Positions 41,765-51,799 of a DNA stretch of 64,000 nucleotides are shown piece after piece. The stretch is from the NCBI GenBank assembly GCA_051867615.1, contig JBJDYU010000012.1:1-64000 (forward strand), read 5' to 3'. The translations under genes were made by a program, and so were the position numbers. The notes under the pieces are model-generated. The model did no database searches. It was not told where the DNA came from and worked only from the letters and a program-made list of their open reading frames with translations. The first letter of the stretch is position 1, and the number at the start of each line of letters is the position of its first letter. The DNA is from RGIG5472 sp051867615 (lineage in GTDB: Bacteria; Bacillota; Clostridia; Oscillospirales; Oscillospiraceae).

Positions 41765-42134
41765 AACAGACCTCCTTCGCGTCGCGCCCGGCGGCAGGGG
41801 GAGCTGGCCGCTCTTTTTGGCCCCATAAAGACTCTGTAAAAAGTATACCAGAGAGCGTCCGGCTCCGCAAGGCCGCCGAGGGACTTTGCTATGGAAGTTT
41901 CCGGAAGACCTGGGTGAAAAAACGATACATCACATTATATGCGGGAGTGCAGTGCGGGAGCGCCCCTGCCGCAGATCGCGCTTTTGCTGCAGGTCCGCCT
42001 GCCATCCGATTGACTGCGCCGGAAAATACGTGCTATAGTAGAGCTGGAAAAATCGTGCAGCGGATAGAGACCCTTTTGCTCCGGGCGGGCGTCATGCATT
42101 GGCCCGGGCAACTGAAAAAGGAGGATGCACACAT
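41765..42134. promoter_or_regulatory. Divergent intergenic region before the SLH protein gene
   Basis: 370 nt without a recognisable gene. It holds the leftward -10 at 41842-41847 and a rightward promoter TTGACT (42010-42015), 18-nt spacer, TATAGT (42034-42039) with TG upstream. The leader of about 90 nt ends in AAAGGAGG before the ATG at 42135. Nothing else seen in 41850-42000. Confidence 0.6.
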
Positions 42135-44657
42135 ATGAGAAAGTTCCTTGCATTGGTCCTGACTCTGGTGATGACCCTGGCCCTGGCCGTGCCCGGCGCC
42201 AGCGCAAAGACCGGCTTTGCGGATGATGCGCAGATCTCTGAGAATTGCAGCGAAGCGGTGGAGGTCCTCAGCAGCATCGGCATCCTGGCCGGCTATGAGA
42301 GCGAGAGCGGCTATTCCTACCGTCCCCGGGCCGTCCTGACCCGCGGCGCAGGGGCGAAGATCGTCGCGTATCTGGTGCTGGGCCGGGCGGTCGCCGACAA
42401 GCTCAACGCCACCTACACCGTCTTTTCGGACGTGACCGGCAGCGTGAGCCTCGCGTCCTACATCGAGTGGGCCGCTGCCGCCGGCATCGTGGACGGCTAT
42501 GCGGACGGCAGGTTCCGTCCCTATGACAAGCTGACCGAGTATGCTTTCGGCAAGATGCTGCTGACCGCGCTGGGCTATGTCTCCGCCGAGGAGGGCTTCA
42601 CCGGCTCCGGCTGGCAGCAGCGGGTCTCCATCATTGCCACGGCGTGCGGCGTGTTTGACGGTACCGAGACCTATGGGGCCTGCAACCGCGAGACTGCGGC
42701 CCGCATGGCGTTCGGCGCGCTGCAGGCCCATATCGTGGTGTACGGCCGGCAGATCCGCAATCTCTGGACACAGGACGGGACCGCCGGGGCCGGCGCGCCT
42801 GCCTCTGAGCAGCTCCTCAACGCCTGGGTGGGCGTCATCAGCGAAGAAGGCGCCTGTCAGACCGCCGAGACGCTGGCTGACCGCTATGGCCTGGTGAAGA
42901 AGGCAGGCCCCGACAGCTGGGGCCGTCCCGGCCACTTCTGGGCGTACGGCGAATGGGAGGAGTTCTTCCCGGATCCTGTCCGCGCCTGCTACCACAGCGC
43001 TGTGACCCAGTGCGACGCGGCGGACGATCTGGGCATCGACTGGACGAAGCGCTACACCACCTACACGAACGGCGCGCGCAACGAGGGCGTGCAGGATATC
43101 ACCGCCAGCCAGACGGTGGAGACCATCGGCGCGGAGGGCCGCCTGACCGAGGTCTATGACAACGTCATCGTTTACATCGATACCTTCCTGGGGGAGGTCA
43201 CCGAGGTTTCCGCCCGTACCTACGACGCCTCCGGCCATGTGCGCACGCCTGCCAGCCTGACCGTGGCGATCTACAGCGCCGGTCATGTGGACAGCGGCCT
43301 GCCCATTACCAAAACCAGCGTTGACTCCGACTTTGCCTACAGTGTGGGCGACCGGCTGGCTGTGCATAAGCTCACCGGCGCGACGTATCTCAAGAGCGAC
43401 GGCGAGGCGTACCCCTACACAGTCGCAGGCGTTCTCGATCCCGTCACAGTCACCGTGGACGCCATCGTCACTGACGCCGGCAACAGCGCCGTGGCCCTTG
43501 TGTCCGGCGGCGTCCGTTATTACTACAACAGCACCTTCGCCGGCGTCAGGCTGAGCACCGGCGACATAGGCAGCGTCTGTAAGCTGTATCTGGACGACTG
43601 GGGCAATGTGCTGGCGCTGGAGAAGGCGGCCGCCGGTGCGCCCTCCGGCTACGGCGTCGTCACCGCCATCGACACGGAGCGCCTGGGGGTCGGACGCTAT
43701 CTTATAGTCGCCGAGGTCCTGCAGGCCAACGGCGCCACCGCTGCCATGAGGTTTGAAAACAGCGAGAGAAAGGCGCCTTACGAAACGCAGAACGCCGCTG
43801 AAGCTGACGCCCAGAGGATCGGCACCGACGTTCTGATCCGCTGCGAGGATACCGACGGCGACGGATGGTATGACGTCTGGGCCAAGGCCGACGCCAACAG
43901 CGCCGCCACCGTTTACCGTGGCAGGACGGATACGCTTGACGGCGGCGTTCTGGTGGACGATGAGACCGTGTTTTTCGTGGCAAACTACAGCTTCGACTAT
44001 GCGAAGGGCGCCTATGTCTCCGGCGGCTACTCCGTCATCCGGGGCTTCAAAAACATCAAGGAACTGGCCAATACCGCCGGCTCTTTCGAAAACGGCGACA
44101 AGAGCGGCATCGAGGTCAGCACCCTTGCGGACAGCAACGCGGTGCTGGTCCTGTATGCCAACAGGCAGAGCACGCCCGCCGCGCAGCCTGTCGACCACTA
44201 CGCCTACCTCATCACCGACCGTTTTGTGACCATCGGCAGCGACTACAAGATCTATAACGCCATCATCGACGGCGTCTCCGGGCAGAGCCTGCGGGTGACG
44301 GCGGGCACCGGCGCCCAGATCAGCGCCACGGGCCTGTACATCTATGATAAGAACGCCGCCGATGTCAACGGCTGGAACGAAGTGACCGCGGCGAACCGGA
44401 CCATCGCCAGAAACACCTACAGCTATGAAAAAGGCGTGCTGACCTATGGCTCCGGCCAGTACCTGACCGTGGCGGACAACGCCGCTGTGTATATCATCAA
44501 TCCCACCTCCGGCTCCAGCGTGCGCGGCTCTCTGTCCAATCTCAGCAAGGCCATGTACGGCACGGTGTGCGATATCGAGTACCAGCTGGACGCCGACGGC
44601 TATGTTTCCCTGTTCTACATCGTGGAGAATGCCGGCTCCTATACCCCTGCGGCCTGA
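42135..44657 (+). CDS. S-layer homology (SLH) domain surface protein
   Basis: Secreted protein of 840 residues. The signal peptide is MRKFLALVLTLVMTLALAVP with cleavage near ASA-KT (residue 25). Two clear SLH domains (about 26-85: AVEVLSSIGILAGYES, LTRGAGAKIVAYLVLG; about 94-150: FSDVTGSVSLASYIEWAAAA, GIVDGYADGRFRPYDKLTEY) and a weaker third (to about 205) attach it to the cell wall polymer. The remaining 600 residues are beta-rich repeats of unknown role, with many Tyr, Thr and Asp. Promoter TTGACT-18-TATAGT and consensus AAAGGAGG suggest high expression. Monocistronic. A structural S-layer or adhesin role is possible. Confidence 0.85.
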   Translation: MRKFLALVLTLVMTLALAVPGASAKTGFADDAQISENCSEAVEVLSSIGILAGYESESGYSYRPRAVLTRGAGAKIVAYLVLGRAVADKLNATYTVFSDVTGSVSLASYIEWAAAAGIVDGYADGRFRPYDKLTEYAFGKMLLTALGYVSAEEGFTGSGWQQRVSIIATACGVFDGTETYGACNRETAARMAFGALQAHIVVYGRQIRNLWTQDGTAGAGAPASEQLLNAWVGVISEEGACQTAETLADRYGLVKKAGPDSWGRPGHFWAYGEWEEFFPDPVRACYHSAVTQCDAADDLGIDWTKRYTTYTNGARNEGVQDITASQTVETIGAEGRLTEVYDNVIVYIDTFLGEVTEVSARTYDASGHVRTPASLTVAIYSAGHVDSGLPITKTSVDSDFAYSVGDRLAVHKLTGATYLKSDGEAYPYTVAGVLDPVTVTVDAIVTDAGNSAVALVSGGVRYYYNSTFAGVRLSTGDIGSVCKLYLDDWGNVLALEKAAAGAPSGYGVVTAIDTERLGVGRYLIVAEVLQANGATAAMRFENSERKAPYETQNAAEADAQRIGTDVLIRCEDTDGDGWYDVWAKADANSAATVYRGRTDTLDGGVLVDDETVFFVANYSFDYAKGAYVSGGYSVIRGFKNIKELANTAGSFENGDKSGIEVSTLADSNAVLVLYANRQSTPAAQPVDHYAYLITDRFVTIGSDYKIYNAIIDGVSGQSLRVTAGTGAQISATGLYIYDKNAADVNGWNEVTAANRTIARNTYSYEKGVLTYGSGQYLTVADNAAVYIINPTSGSSVRGSLSNLSKAMYGTVCDIEYQLDADGYVSLFYIVENAGSYTPAA

Positions 44658-44690
44658 TATCCGTTGTGTACAGGCAAAAGGACTAAAAAG

Positions 44691-44727
44691 ACCGGGCGGA
44701 AAGCGTAGCTTTCCGCCCGGTTCATAT
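44691..44727. terminator. Terminator between the SLH gene and ybaB
   Basis: Fourteen-bp stem ACCGGGCGGAAAGC/GCTTTCCGCCCGGT (44691-44704, 44708-44721) with GTA loop. On the minus strand it is followed by CTTTTTAG; it serves both convergent transcripts. Confidence 0.85.
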
Positions 44728-44730
44728 TTT

Positions 44731-45084
44731 TTACAGGCCCAGTCCCAGTCCGCCGGTGAAGGCGTTCATGGCGCTGGACATGGCGCTGTCCGCCTGGCGC
44801 AGGGCCTCGTTCACGGCGGAGAGGACCAGATCCTCCAGCATCTCCACGTCCTCCGGGTCCACCGCGTCGGGCTGGATGGAGAGCTTCGTCAGCTCCTTCT
44901 TGCCGCTGGCCGTGGCGCTCACCACGCCGCCGCCGGCGGTGGCGGTGAATTCCTGGGCCTCCACGGCCTTCTGCTTTTCTTCCATCTGTTTTTGCAGCTC
45001 CATGATCCGCTGCATCTGCATCTGCTGCTTCTGCGCGCCGCTCATGCCGCCGGAGAAGCCGCCCCGGGCCGTATATTTTCCCAT
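44731..45084 (-). CDS. ybaB: Nucleoid-associated protein YbaB/EbfC family
   Basis: Small dimeric DNA-binding protein, 117 residues. The Gln/Met-rich helix QKQQMQMQRIMELQKQMEEK is followed by EFTATAGGGVVSATASGKKE, then LSIQPDAVDPEDVEMLEDLV, which is the family core. GAAAGGAAAC precedes the start. It follows dnaX by 38 nt on the same strand, the standard dnaX-ybaB pair; recR, often third, is absent here because a terminator follows. Confidence 0.93.
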   Translation of the reverse strand: MGKYTARGGFSGGMSGAQKQQMQMQRIMELQKQMEEKQKAVEAQEFTATAGGGVVSATASGKKELTKLSIQPDAVDPEDVEMLEDLVLSAVNEALRQADSAMSSAMNAFTGGLGLGL

Positions 45085-45122
45085 AGTCTGTTTCCTTTCC
45101 TGTATCAAAAATTGATTATACT

Positions 45123-46847
<1,725 letters not shown>

Positions 46848-46877
46848 GACCCACCTCTCCTTCCGGATGTATAGAAT

Positions 46878-47019
46878 AACTTCCTCCGTATGCATCTGCG
46901 AAGCCGGGGGATTCGCGGCACATGAACGGTCCCGCTTAATGCTGCTCGGTTCCCCGCCTGACATGGTTCGCGGCATTCATTGCGCGAGCCCGGCTCCGCA
47001 GATGCCCGCGGAGGAAGTT
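46878..47019 (-). ncRNA. ffs: Signal recognition particle RNA (4.5S/scRNA type)
   Basis: On the minus strand the ends pair as AACTTCCTCCG/CGGAGGAAGTT and further in as GCATCTGCG/CGCAGATGC. The apex carries the universal domain IV sequence: GAACCATGTCAGG, then GGGGAACCGAGCAGCATTAA, where Ffh binds. About 142 nt, without an evident Alu domain, so of the short type. Location directly upstream of dnaX is the Firmicutes norm. No T-run follows, so the 3' end is probably made by processing of a transcript running into dnaX. Confidence 0.93.
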
Positions 47020-47027
47020 CGTATGGT

Positions 47028-47056
47028 ATTTTACCATCCCTGCGAAAAATTATCAA
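47028..47056 (-). promoter_or_regulatory. Promoter of the SRP RNA-dnaX-ybaB unit
   Basis: Minus strand TTGATA (47051-47056), 17-nt spacer, TAAAAT (47028-47033); the RNA begins about 9 nt later. Confidence 0.75.
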
Positions 47057-47152
47057 GTCTTTTATCCGCTTCGGACGGAATTGTGAAAAAAGAAAGCGGG
47101 AACGGGGCGGAAAGCGGACAAAATTTGCCGGAGATTCTTTACCAAGTGCAGA

Positions 47153-47182
47153 AAAACCGGGGGCTGCCCTTGCAGTCCCCGG
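47153..47182 (-). terminator. Terminator of pepT
   Basis: CCGGGGACTGC/GCAGCCCCCGG hairpin read on the minus strand, followed by TTTTTC. Confidence 0.8.
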
Positions 47183-47227
47183 CTCTTTTGAAAAAAGACC
47201 GTCAGAAGGAATGTGCGCAGCGGCGGC

Positions 47228-48466
47228 TCACTTTCCCTCGGCGAAGGATTTCACCAGGCGCAGCAGGATGTCCACGGTCTTTTCCAGCGCCTGCACGGAC
47301 AGATACTCATAGATGCAGTGGCAGTTCTCAATGCCGGCGGAGATGTTGGGGCAGGGCAGTCCCATGGCGGTGAGCTGGGAGCCGTCCGTGCCGCCCCGGA
47401 TGGGGACCTCCCGGGGCGTGACGCCCTCGGCCAGCATGGCGTCGCGGGCGTAGTCCACGATGTAGTGGATGGGCCGGATGGCGTCGCCCATATTGTAATA
47501 GGAGTCCCGCAGCTCCAGCTCCACGGTGCCCTCGCCGTAGACTTCGTTGAGGTAAGCCGCGATTTTCCGCATACGCTCCTTGCGGGCGCTGAAGGCCGCG
47601 AAGTCATGGTCCCGGATGATATACTTCATCTCGGCGCGGGTCACGCAGCCGCTGAGGTCGGTGAGATGATAGTAGCCCTCGCGGCCCTCGGTGTGGGCGG
47701 GCGTCTCCGCCGCCGGGAGCATCTGATTCAGCTCCATGGCGATGAGCAGGGCGTTTTTCATCCTGCCCTTGGCCTCGCCGGGGTGGATGCCCACGCCGTG
47801 GATGACGAAGTTCGCGTCCGCGCCGCTGAAGGTCTCGCTGTTGACCTCCCCCAGACCCTCGCCGTCCAGCGTGTAGGCGAAGTCCGCGCCGAAGGCGGAG
47901 ACATCGAAGCGCTGCGCGCCGGTGCCCACCTCCTCGTCGGTGGTGAAGGCCAGCTTCAGCGTGCCGTGCTTTTCCTCCGGGTGGGACAGCAGGTACTCCG
48001 CCATCTCCATGATGACGGCGACGCCGGCCTTGTCGTCTCCGCCGAGGAGGGTGGTGCCGTCGGTGACGATGAGGTCGTCGCCGACGTATTGCAGCAGATT
48101 TTCATATACTTCGGGGCGCAGGACGATGCCGAGCTGTTCGTTCAGCACCACGTCTCCGCCGTCATAGCGCTCCACCACCCGGGGCTTCACGTGAGCGCCG
48201 GGGGCGTCGGGAGAGGTGTCCATATGGGCCAGAAAGCCCACGGTGGGAACGCCGTCGCGGCCGCAGTTGCCGGGGATGGTGGCGTAGACGATGCCGGCCT
48301 CGCCGATATAGACGTCGCTGGCGCCCATGGCCCGCAGCTCCTCCTGCAGCAGCCTCGCCAGGTCATACTGCTTTTCGGTGCTGGGGGCGGTGTCGGCGTC
48401 ATCGGCGGACTGGGTATCGATCTGTACATAGCGCAAAAAGCGCTGGACAACATGAGAAAGAGCCAT
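47228..48466 (-). CDS. pepT: Peptidase T (tripeptide aminopeptidase)
   Basis: Dizinc M20B aminopeptidase removing the N-terminal residue of tripeptides; 412 residues, normal length. Metal and catalytic motifs: VGFLAHMDTSPDAPG, TTLLGGDDKAGVAVIMEM and AFTTDEEVGTGAQRFDV, then the dimerisation domain with HGVGIHPGEAKGRMKNAL and the late IRGGTDGSQLTAMGLPCPNI. The start at 48466 has AAAGGAA upstream. Single gene with terminator; works together with the PepV-type enzyme at 9.6 kb in peptide breakdown. Confidence 0.96.
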   Translation of the reverse strand: MALSHVVQRFLRYVQIDTQSADDADTAPSTEKQYDLARLLQEELRAMGASDVYIGEAGIVYATIPGNCGRDGVPTVGFLAHMDTSPDAPGAHVKPRVVERYDGGDVVLNEQLGIVLRPEVYENLLQYVGDDLIVTDGTTLLGGDDKAGVAVIMEMAEYLLSHPEEKHGTLKLAFTTDEEVGTGAQRFDVSAFGADFAYTLDGEGLGEVNSETFSGADANFVIHGVGIHPGEAKGRMKNALLIAMELNQMLPAAETPAHTEGREGYYHLTDLSGCVTRAEMKYIIRDHDFAAFSARKERMRKIAAYLNEVYGEGTVELELRDSYYNMGDAIRPIHYIVDYARDAMLAEGVTPREVPIRGGTDGSQLTAMGLPCPNISAGIENCHCIYEYLSVQALEKTVDILLRLVKSFAEGK

Positions 48467-48621
48467 AGGAGAGTTCCTTTCTTTGTTTTCGGTGAAGTCC
48501 GGACAGCGCGGCGGCTGCCCGCTTCCTGCAACTATGATACGCCGCGCCGCCGTCCGTGGCAAGAGCGAAATCGCCGCGCCGCCGAAAGGAAAGCCGGTTC
48601 CTTTTGCCTGTTTCGGCGCGG

Positions 48622-48653
48622 TAAAACGCGGGCCGGAGAAGTCTCCGGCCCGC
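48622..48653 (-). terminator. Terminator of trpB2
   Basis: Perfect 12-bp stem GCGGGCCGGAGA/TCTCCGGCCCGC (48628-48653). On the minus strand GTTTTAC follows. Confidence 0.85.
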
Positions 48654-48700
48654 TGTTCATTGAGAGGAAAGGGACGTTTGCTTTCGCAGATGGCCCCGGA

Positions 48701-50071
48701 TCAGTCCACTTTCGGCAGGGTGTCGAAGCCGCGCTGCAGGGCCTCGTCCGTGGGGATGACGTCGGTCATGGTGCCGTCGAGGAAGGAGGAGTAGGCGGTC
48801 AGGTCAAAATAGCCCGTGCCGGTGACGCCGATGAGGATGGTCTTGGCCTCGCCGCTCTCGCGGCACTTCAGCGCCTCCTGAATGCCCACGCAGATGGCGT
48901 GAGAGCTTTCCGGCGCGGGGAGTATGCCCTCCACCCGGGCGAAGCGGGTGGCGGCGGCAAAGACCTCTGTCTGGGTGACGGCCCGGGCCTCATCCACATA
49001 GCCGTCGTGGTAGAGCTGGGACAGAATGGGGCTCATGCCGTGATAGCGCAGGCCGCCCGCGTGGGAGGGAGAGGGGATGAAGCCGCTGCCGAGGGTGTAC
49101 ATCTTGGCCAGCGGCGTCACATGGCCCGTGTCGCAGAAGTCGTAGGCGAAGCGGCCGCGGGTGAGGGAGGGGCAGGAGGCGGGCTCCACCGCGATGATGT
49201 GGGGATTGGCCTTGCCGGAGAGCTTGTCGGCGATGAAGGGGGTCATAAGGCCGCCCAGGTTGGAGCCGCCGCCGGCGCAGCCGATGATGATGTCGGGATA
49301 TTCGTCATACTTCAGCAGCGCCGTGCGGGCTTCCTGACCGATGACGCTCTGGTGCAGCAGCACCTGGTCCAGCACGCTGCCCAGAGCGTAGCGGGTGTTG
49401 GGTGTGTGGGTGGCGACCTCCACAGCCTCGGAGATGGCGGTACCAAGACTGCCGGGGCTGTCGGGATTCTCCGCCAGCATCCGGCGGCCCACCTCGGTGG
49501 TGTCGGAGGGGGAGGGGATGACCTTGCCGCCGTAGGTCTGGATGACGGCCCGGCGCTGGGGCTTCTGCTGAGCGGAGCACTTCACCATGTACACGGTGAG
49601 ATCCAGACCGAAATAGGAGCAGGCCATGGACAGGGCGGTGCCCCACTGGCCGGCGCCGGTCTCCGTGGTGAGACCGGTGAGGCCCTGCTGCTTGGCGTAA
49701 TACGCCTGAGCGATGGCGGAGTTCAGCTTGTGGCTGCCGGAGGTGTTGCTGCCCTCGAACTTATAGTAGATGTGGGCCGGGGTGTCCAGCGCCTTTTCCA
49801 GACAGTAGGCCCGGACGGTAGGGGAGGGACGGTACATCTTGTAAAAATTCCGGACCTCCTCGGGGATCTCGATGTAGCGGTCGGTGTTGTTCAGCTCCTG
49901 CTTTGCCAGCTCGGTGGCGAAGATGGGAGTCAGCTCCTCCAGGGACAGGGGCTGATGGGTGCCGGGGTGCAGCAGGGGGGCATGGTCATGGGGCATATCC
50001 GCCCGGACGTTGTACCATGCCTTGGGCAGTTCTTCTTCGGAGAGATAGATCTTGTAAGGAATGTTCGACAT
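48701..50071 (-). CDS. trpB2: TrpB-like pyridoxal-phosphate-dependent enzyme (TrpB2 type)
   Basis: Tryptophan synthase beta chain of the TIGR01415 (type 2) group, 456 residues. Features are an N-terminal extension with IPYKIYLSEEELPKAWYNVR, RPSPTVRAYCLEKALDTPAH, the PLP lysine in GSNTSGSHKLNSA, ETGAGQWGTALS, the phosphate-binding GCAGGGSNLGGL, and ILPAPESSHAI. TrpB2 proteins work without TrpA contacts, salvaging indole with serine. No other trp gene is nearby. It is preceded by a T-box leader, so its expression responds to uncharged tRNA. Start ATG at 50069-50071; a TTG four codons earlier abuts the weak AAAGG site. Confidence 0.92.
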   Translation of the reverse strand: MSNIPYKIYLSEEELPKAWYNVRADMPHDHAPLLHPGTHQPLSLEELTPIFATELAKQELNNTDRYIEIPEEVRNFYKMYRPSPTVRAYCLEKALDTPAHIYYKFEGSNTSGSHKLNSAIAQAYYAKQQGLTGLTTETGAGQWGTALSMACSYFGLDLTVYMVKCSAQQKPQRRAVIQTYGGKVIPSPSDTTEVGRRMLAENPDSPGSLGTAISEAVEVATHTPNTRYALGSVLDQVLLHQSVIGQEARTALLKYDEYPDIIIGCAGGGSNLGGLMTPFIADKLSGKANPHIIAVEPASCPSLTRGRFAYDFCDTGHVTPLAKMYTLGSGFIPSPSHAGGLRYHGMSPILSQLYHDGYVDEARAVTQTEVFAAATRFARVEGILPAPESSHAICVGIQEALKCRESGEAKTILIGVTGTGYFDLTAYSSFLDGTMTDVIPTDEALQRGFDTLPKVD

Positions 50072-50103
50072 GGGGATGACCAACCTTTCTTGGGGGTCAG
50101 GGG

Positions 50104-50384
50104 AAATAAAAAACGCCCGCCCCCGGAATTGATTCCAAGGACAGACGGTCGAAAACGAGCCACCTGTGGTGCCACCTTGATTGGTACCTTGCGATACCCA
50201 ACTCTGCAGGATGCAGACACATCCCAGCCCGGTAACGGGGGCAAAGCGTCAACGGATACTGCGGCGAAAGCCGGTTCCCCGCGCCCTCAGGAGCCCATGG
50301 ATACGGTCCGCTTTCCGCCGGGCTTTCACTGTCCCCGGCTCGCTGCAGGCGCGCTGCCGCTCCTTCTTCTCCCTCTTCAGTTTA
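50104..50384 (-). promoter_or_regulatory. T-box riboswitch leader of trpB2
   Basis: On the minus strand the conserved T-box sequence AAGGTGGCACCAC (complement of about 50164-50178) forms the antiterminator bulge. Downstream, a 15-pair stem with several G-T pairs (arms CGTCTGTCCTTGGAA and TTCCGGGGGCGGGCG) is followed by TTTTTTATTT as the terminator. Stem I is closed by AGGAGC/GCTCCT; next to its 3' arm lies CCATGGG, where TGG (complement of 50295-50297) can serve as the tryptophan specifier. The T-box class is clear; the specifier choice is inference. Confidence 0.88.
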
Positions 50385-50388
50385 CATC

Positions 50389-50417
50389 ATTAAAGCGCAA
50401 AAGTGCAGAAAAAGCAA
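50389..50417 (-). promoter_or_regulatory. Promoter of the T-box/trpB2 transcript
   Basis: Minus strand TTGCTT (50412-50417), 17-nt spacer, TTTAAT (50389-50394). Confidence 0.65.
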
Positions 50418-50440
50418 TAGGCACATTGCACAAAAATATC

Positions 50441-50475
50441 TCCGGGCGCAGAGGATATTCCCCTGCGCCCGGGAC
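50441..50475 (-). terminator. Terminator of gapA
   Basis: Hairpin with arms CCGGGCGCAGAGG and CCCTGCGCCCGG around a short AT loop. On the minus strand ATATTTTTG follows. Confidence 0.8.
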
Positions 50476-50486
50476 AAAAGGGGCTT

Positions 50487-51497
50487 TTACCGCCGGTCCG
50501 CCTCCTGCATATGCCTGATAAGGCGCAGGAGCTGGCAGGAATAGCCCACCTCGTTGTCATACCAGGCGATGACTTTCACAAAGGTGTCCGTCAGGGCGAT
50601 GCCCGCCTTGGCGTCGAAGACGCTGCCGTGGGTGTCCCCGAGGAAATCAGAGGAGACCACGGATTCGTCCGTGTAGCCCAGCACATCCTTCAGCTCTCCG
50701 GTGGAGGCCTCCTTCATGGCGGTGCAGATCTCCTCATAGGTGGCGCCCTTCTGAAGATTCGCCGTCAGGTCCACCACGGACACGTCCAGCGTCGGCACGC
50801 GGATGGACATACCGGTGAGCCGTCCGTTCAGCTCCGGGATGACCTTGCCCACGGCCTTCGCCGCGCCGGTGGAGGAGGGAATGATGTTGCCGGTGGCGGC
50901 CCGGCCGCCGCGCCAGTCCTTCACGGAGGGGCCGTCCACCGTCTTCTGCGTGGCAGTGACGGAGTGGACTGTGGTCATCAGGCCGTCCCGGATGCCGAAG
51001 CGCTGGTGCAGCACCTTCGCCAGAGGCGCCAGACAGTTGGTGGTGCAGGAGGCGTTGGAGACAATGGTCATGTCCGGGGTGTATTTGTCCTGATTCACGC
51101 CGTAGACGAACATGGGCGTGTCGTCCGTGGAGGGCGCGGACATGACCACGCGCTTCGCGCCGGCGGCGAGATGGGCGGAGGATTTCTCCTTCGTCAGAAA
51201 CAGGCCCGTGGACTCCACCACAAAATCCACGCCCAGCTCGCCCCAGGGCAGGCGGGAGGGGTCCCTCTCCGCGAACACCGGGATCTCCTGGCCGCCCACC
51301 ATGATGGCGCCGGGCCTGTGGTCCACGTCCGCTCCGAAGCGGCCGTGCATGGTATCAAATTTCAGCATATACGCCAGATAGTCCGGCGTACAGAGATCGT
51401 TGATGCCCACGATCTCCATGTCGGGGAACTCCTTCGCTGCGCGGAACACCATCCGCCCGATGCGGCCAAAGCCGTTGATCGCAATCCTGCTGTGCAT
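50487..51497 (-). CDS. gapA: Glyceraldehyde-3-phosphate dehydrogenase
   Basis: Glycolytic NAD-dependent enzyme, 336 residues. Rossmann NAD site INGFGRIGRMVFRAA, Asp34 in GINDLC (favouring NAD over NADP), catalytic Cys151 in SNASCTTNC, phosphate-site TGAAKAVGKVIPELNGRLTG, and YDNEVGYS near the C-terminus. The start at 51497 has GGGAGGC upstream. The gene is monocistronic: no pgk-tpi follows, as a terminator comes directly after the stop. Confidence 0.97.
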   Translation of the reverse strand: MHSRIAINGFGRIGRMVFRAAKEFPDMEIVGINDLCTPDYLAYMLKFDTMHGRFGADVDHRPGAIMVGGQEIPVFAERDPSRLPWGELGVDFVVESTGLFLTKEKSSAHLAAGAKRVVMSAPSTDDTPMFVYGVNQDKYTPDMTIVSNASCTTNCLAPLAKVLHQRFGIRDGLMTTVHSVTATQKTVDGPSVKDWRGGRAATGNIIPSSTGAAKAVGKVIPELNGRLTGMSIRVPTLDVSVVDLTANLQKGATYEEICTAMKEASTGELKDVLGYTDESVVSSDFLGDTHGSVFDAKAGIALTDTFVKVIAWYDNEVGYSCQLLRLIRHMQEADRR

Positions 51498-51799
51498 AGC
51501 TGTGCCTCCCAAAGCTGTCCCGCGGGACAGAAGTATGATGGAGAGAGTCTGCCCGCTTTTCCGCAAAACATACCCTGCGCCGTTTGCCGTTTCCTGTTTC
51601 TTCCGGTTCAGGGTCACAGCGGAAAACGCCTTTGGGCAAAAGGGCAAGAAAGGGCAAAGGAAATAAGTCAGTTTCGACAAAAAAGACTTGCACCTGTTGA
51701 CAAAAGATTGGAGAATTGTTACGATAAACACAGAAAAAACTGAAAACGTTTCCGGGAACGATACCGGGGCCGTTTCCAAAAGGCGAGAGGTACGGGAAT
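51498..51799. promoter_or_regulatory. Divergent gapA/lacI-type regulator region with promoter and palindromic site
   Basis: 302 nt without a gene. Rightward promoter TTGACA (51697-51702), 17-nt spacer, TACGAT (51720-51725). Just downstream is TGAAAACGTTTCCG (51741-51754), with the palindromic AAACGTTT centre, which resembles LacI-family operators and CcpA cre sites. It fits autoregulation by the adjacent regulator or catabolite control. The gapA promoter was not resolved. Confidence 0.6.

Noticed and set aside
47213..50518. An open frame of about 1100 codons on the plus strand across pepT and trpB2.
   Set aside because: It is the antisense shadow of two well-supported genes in GC-rich DNA; its translation is low-complexity His/Gly/Arg/Ala with no domain and it runs through a T-box leader.
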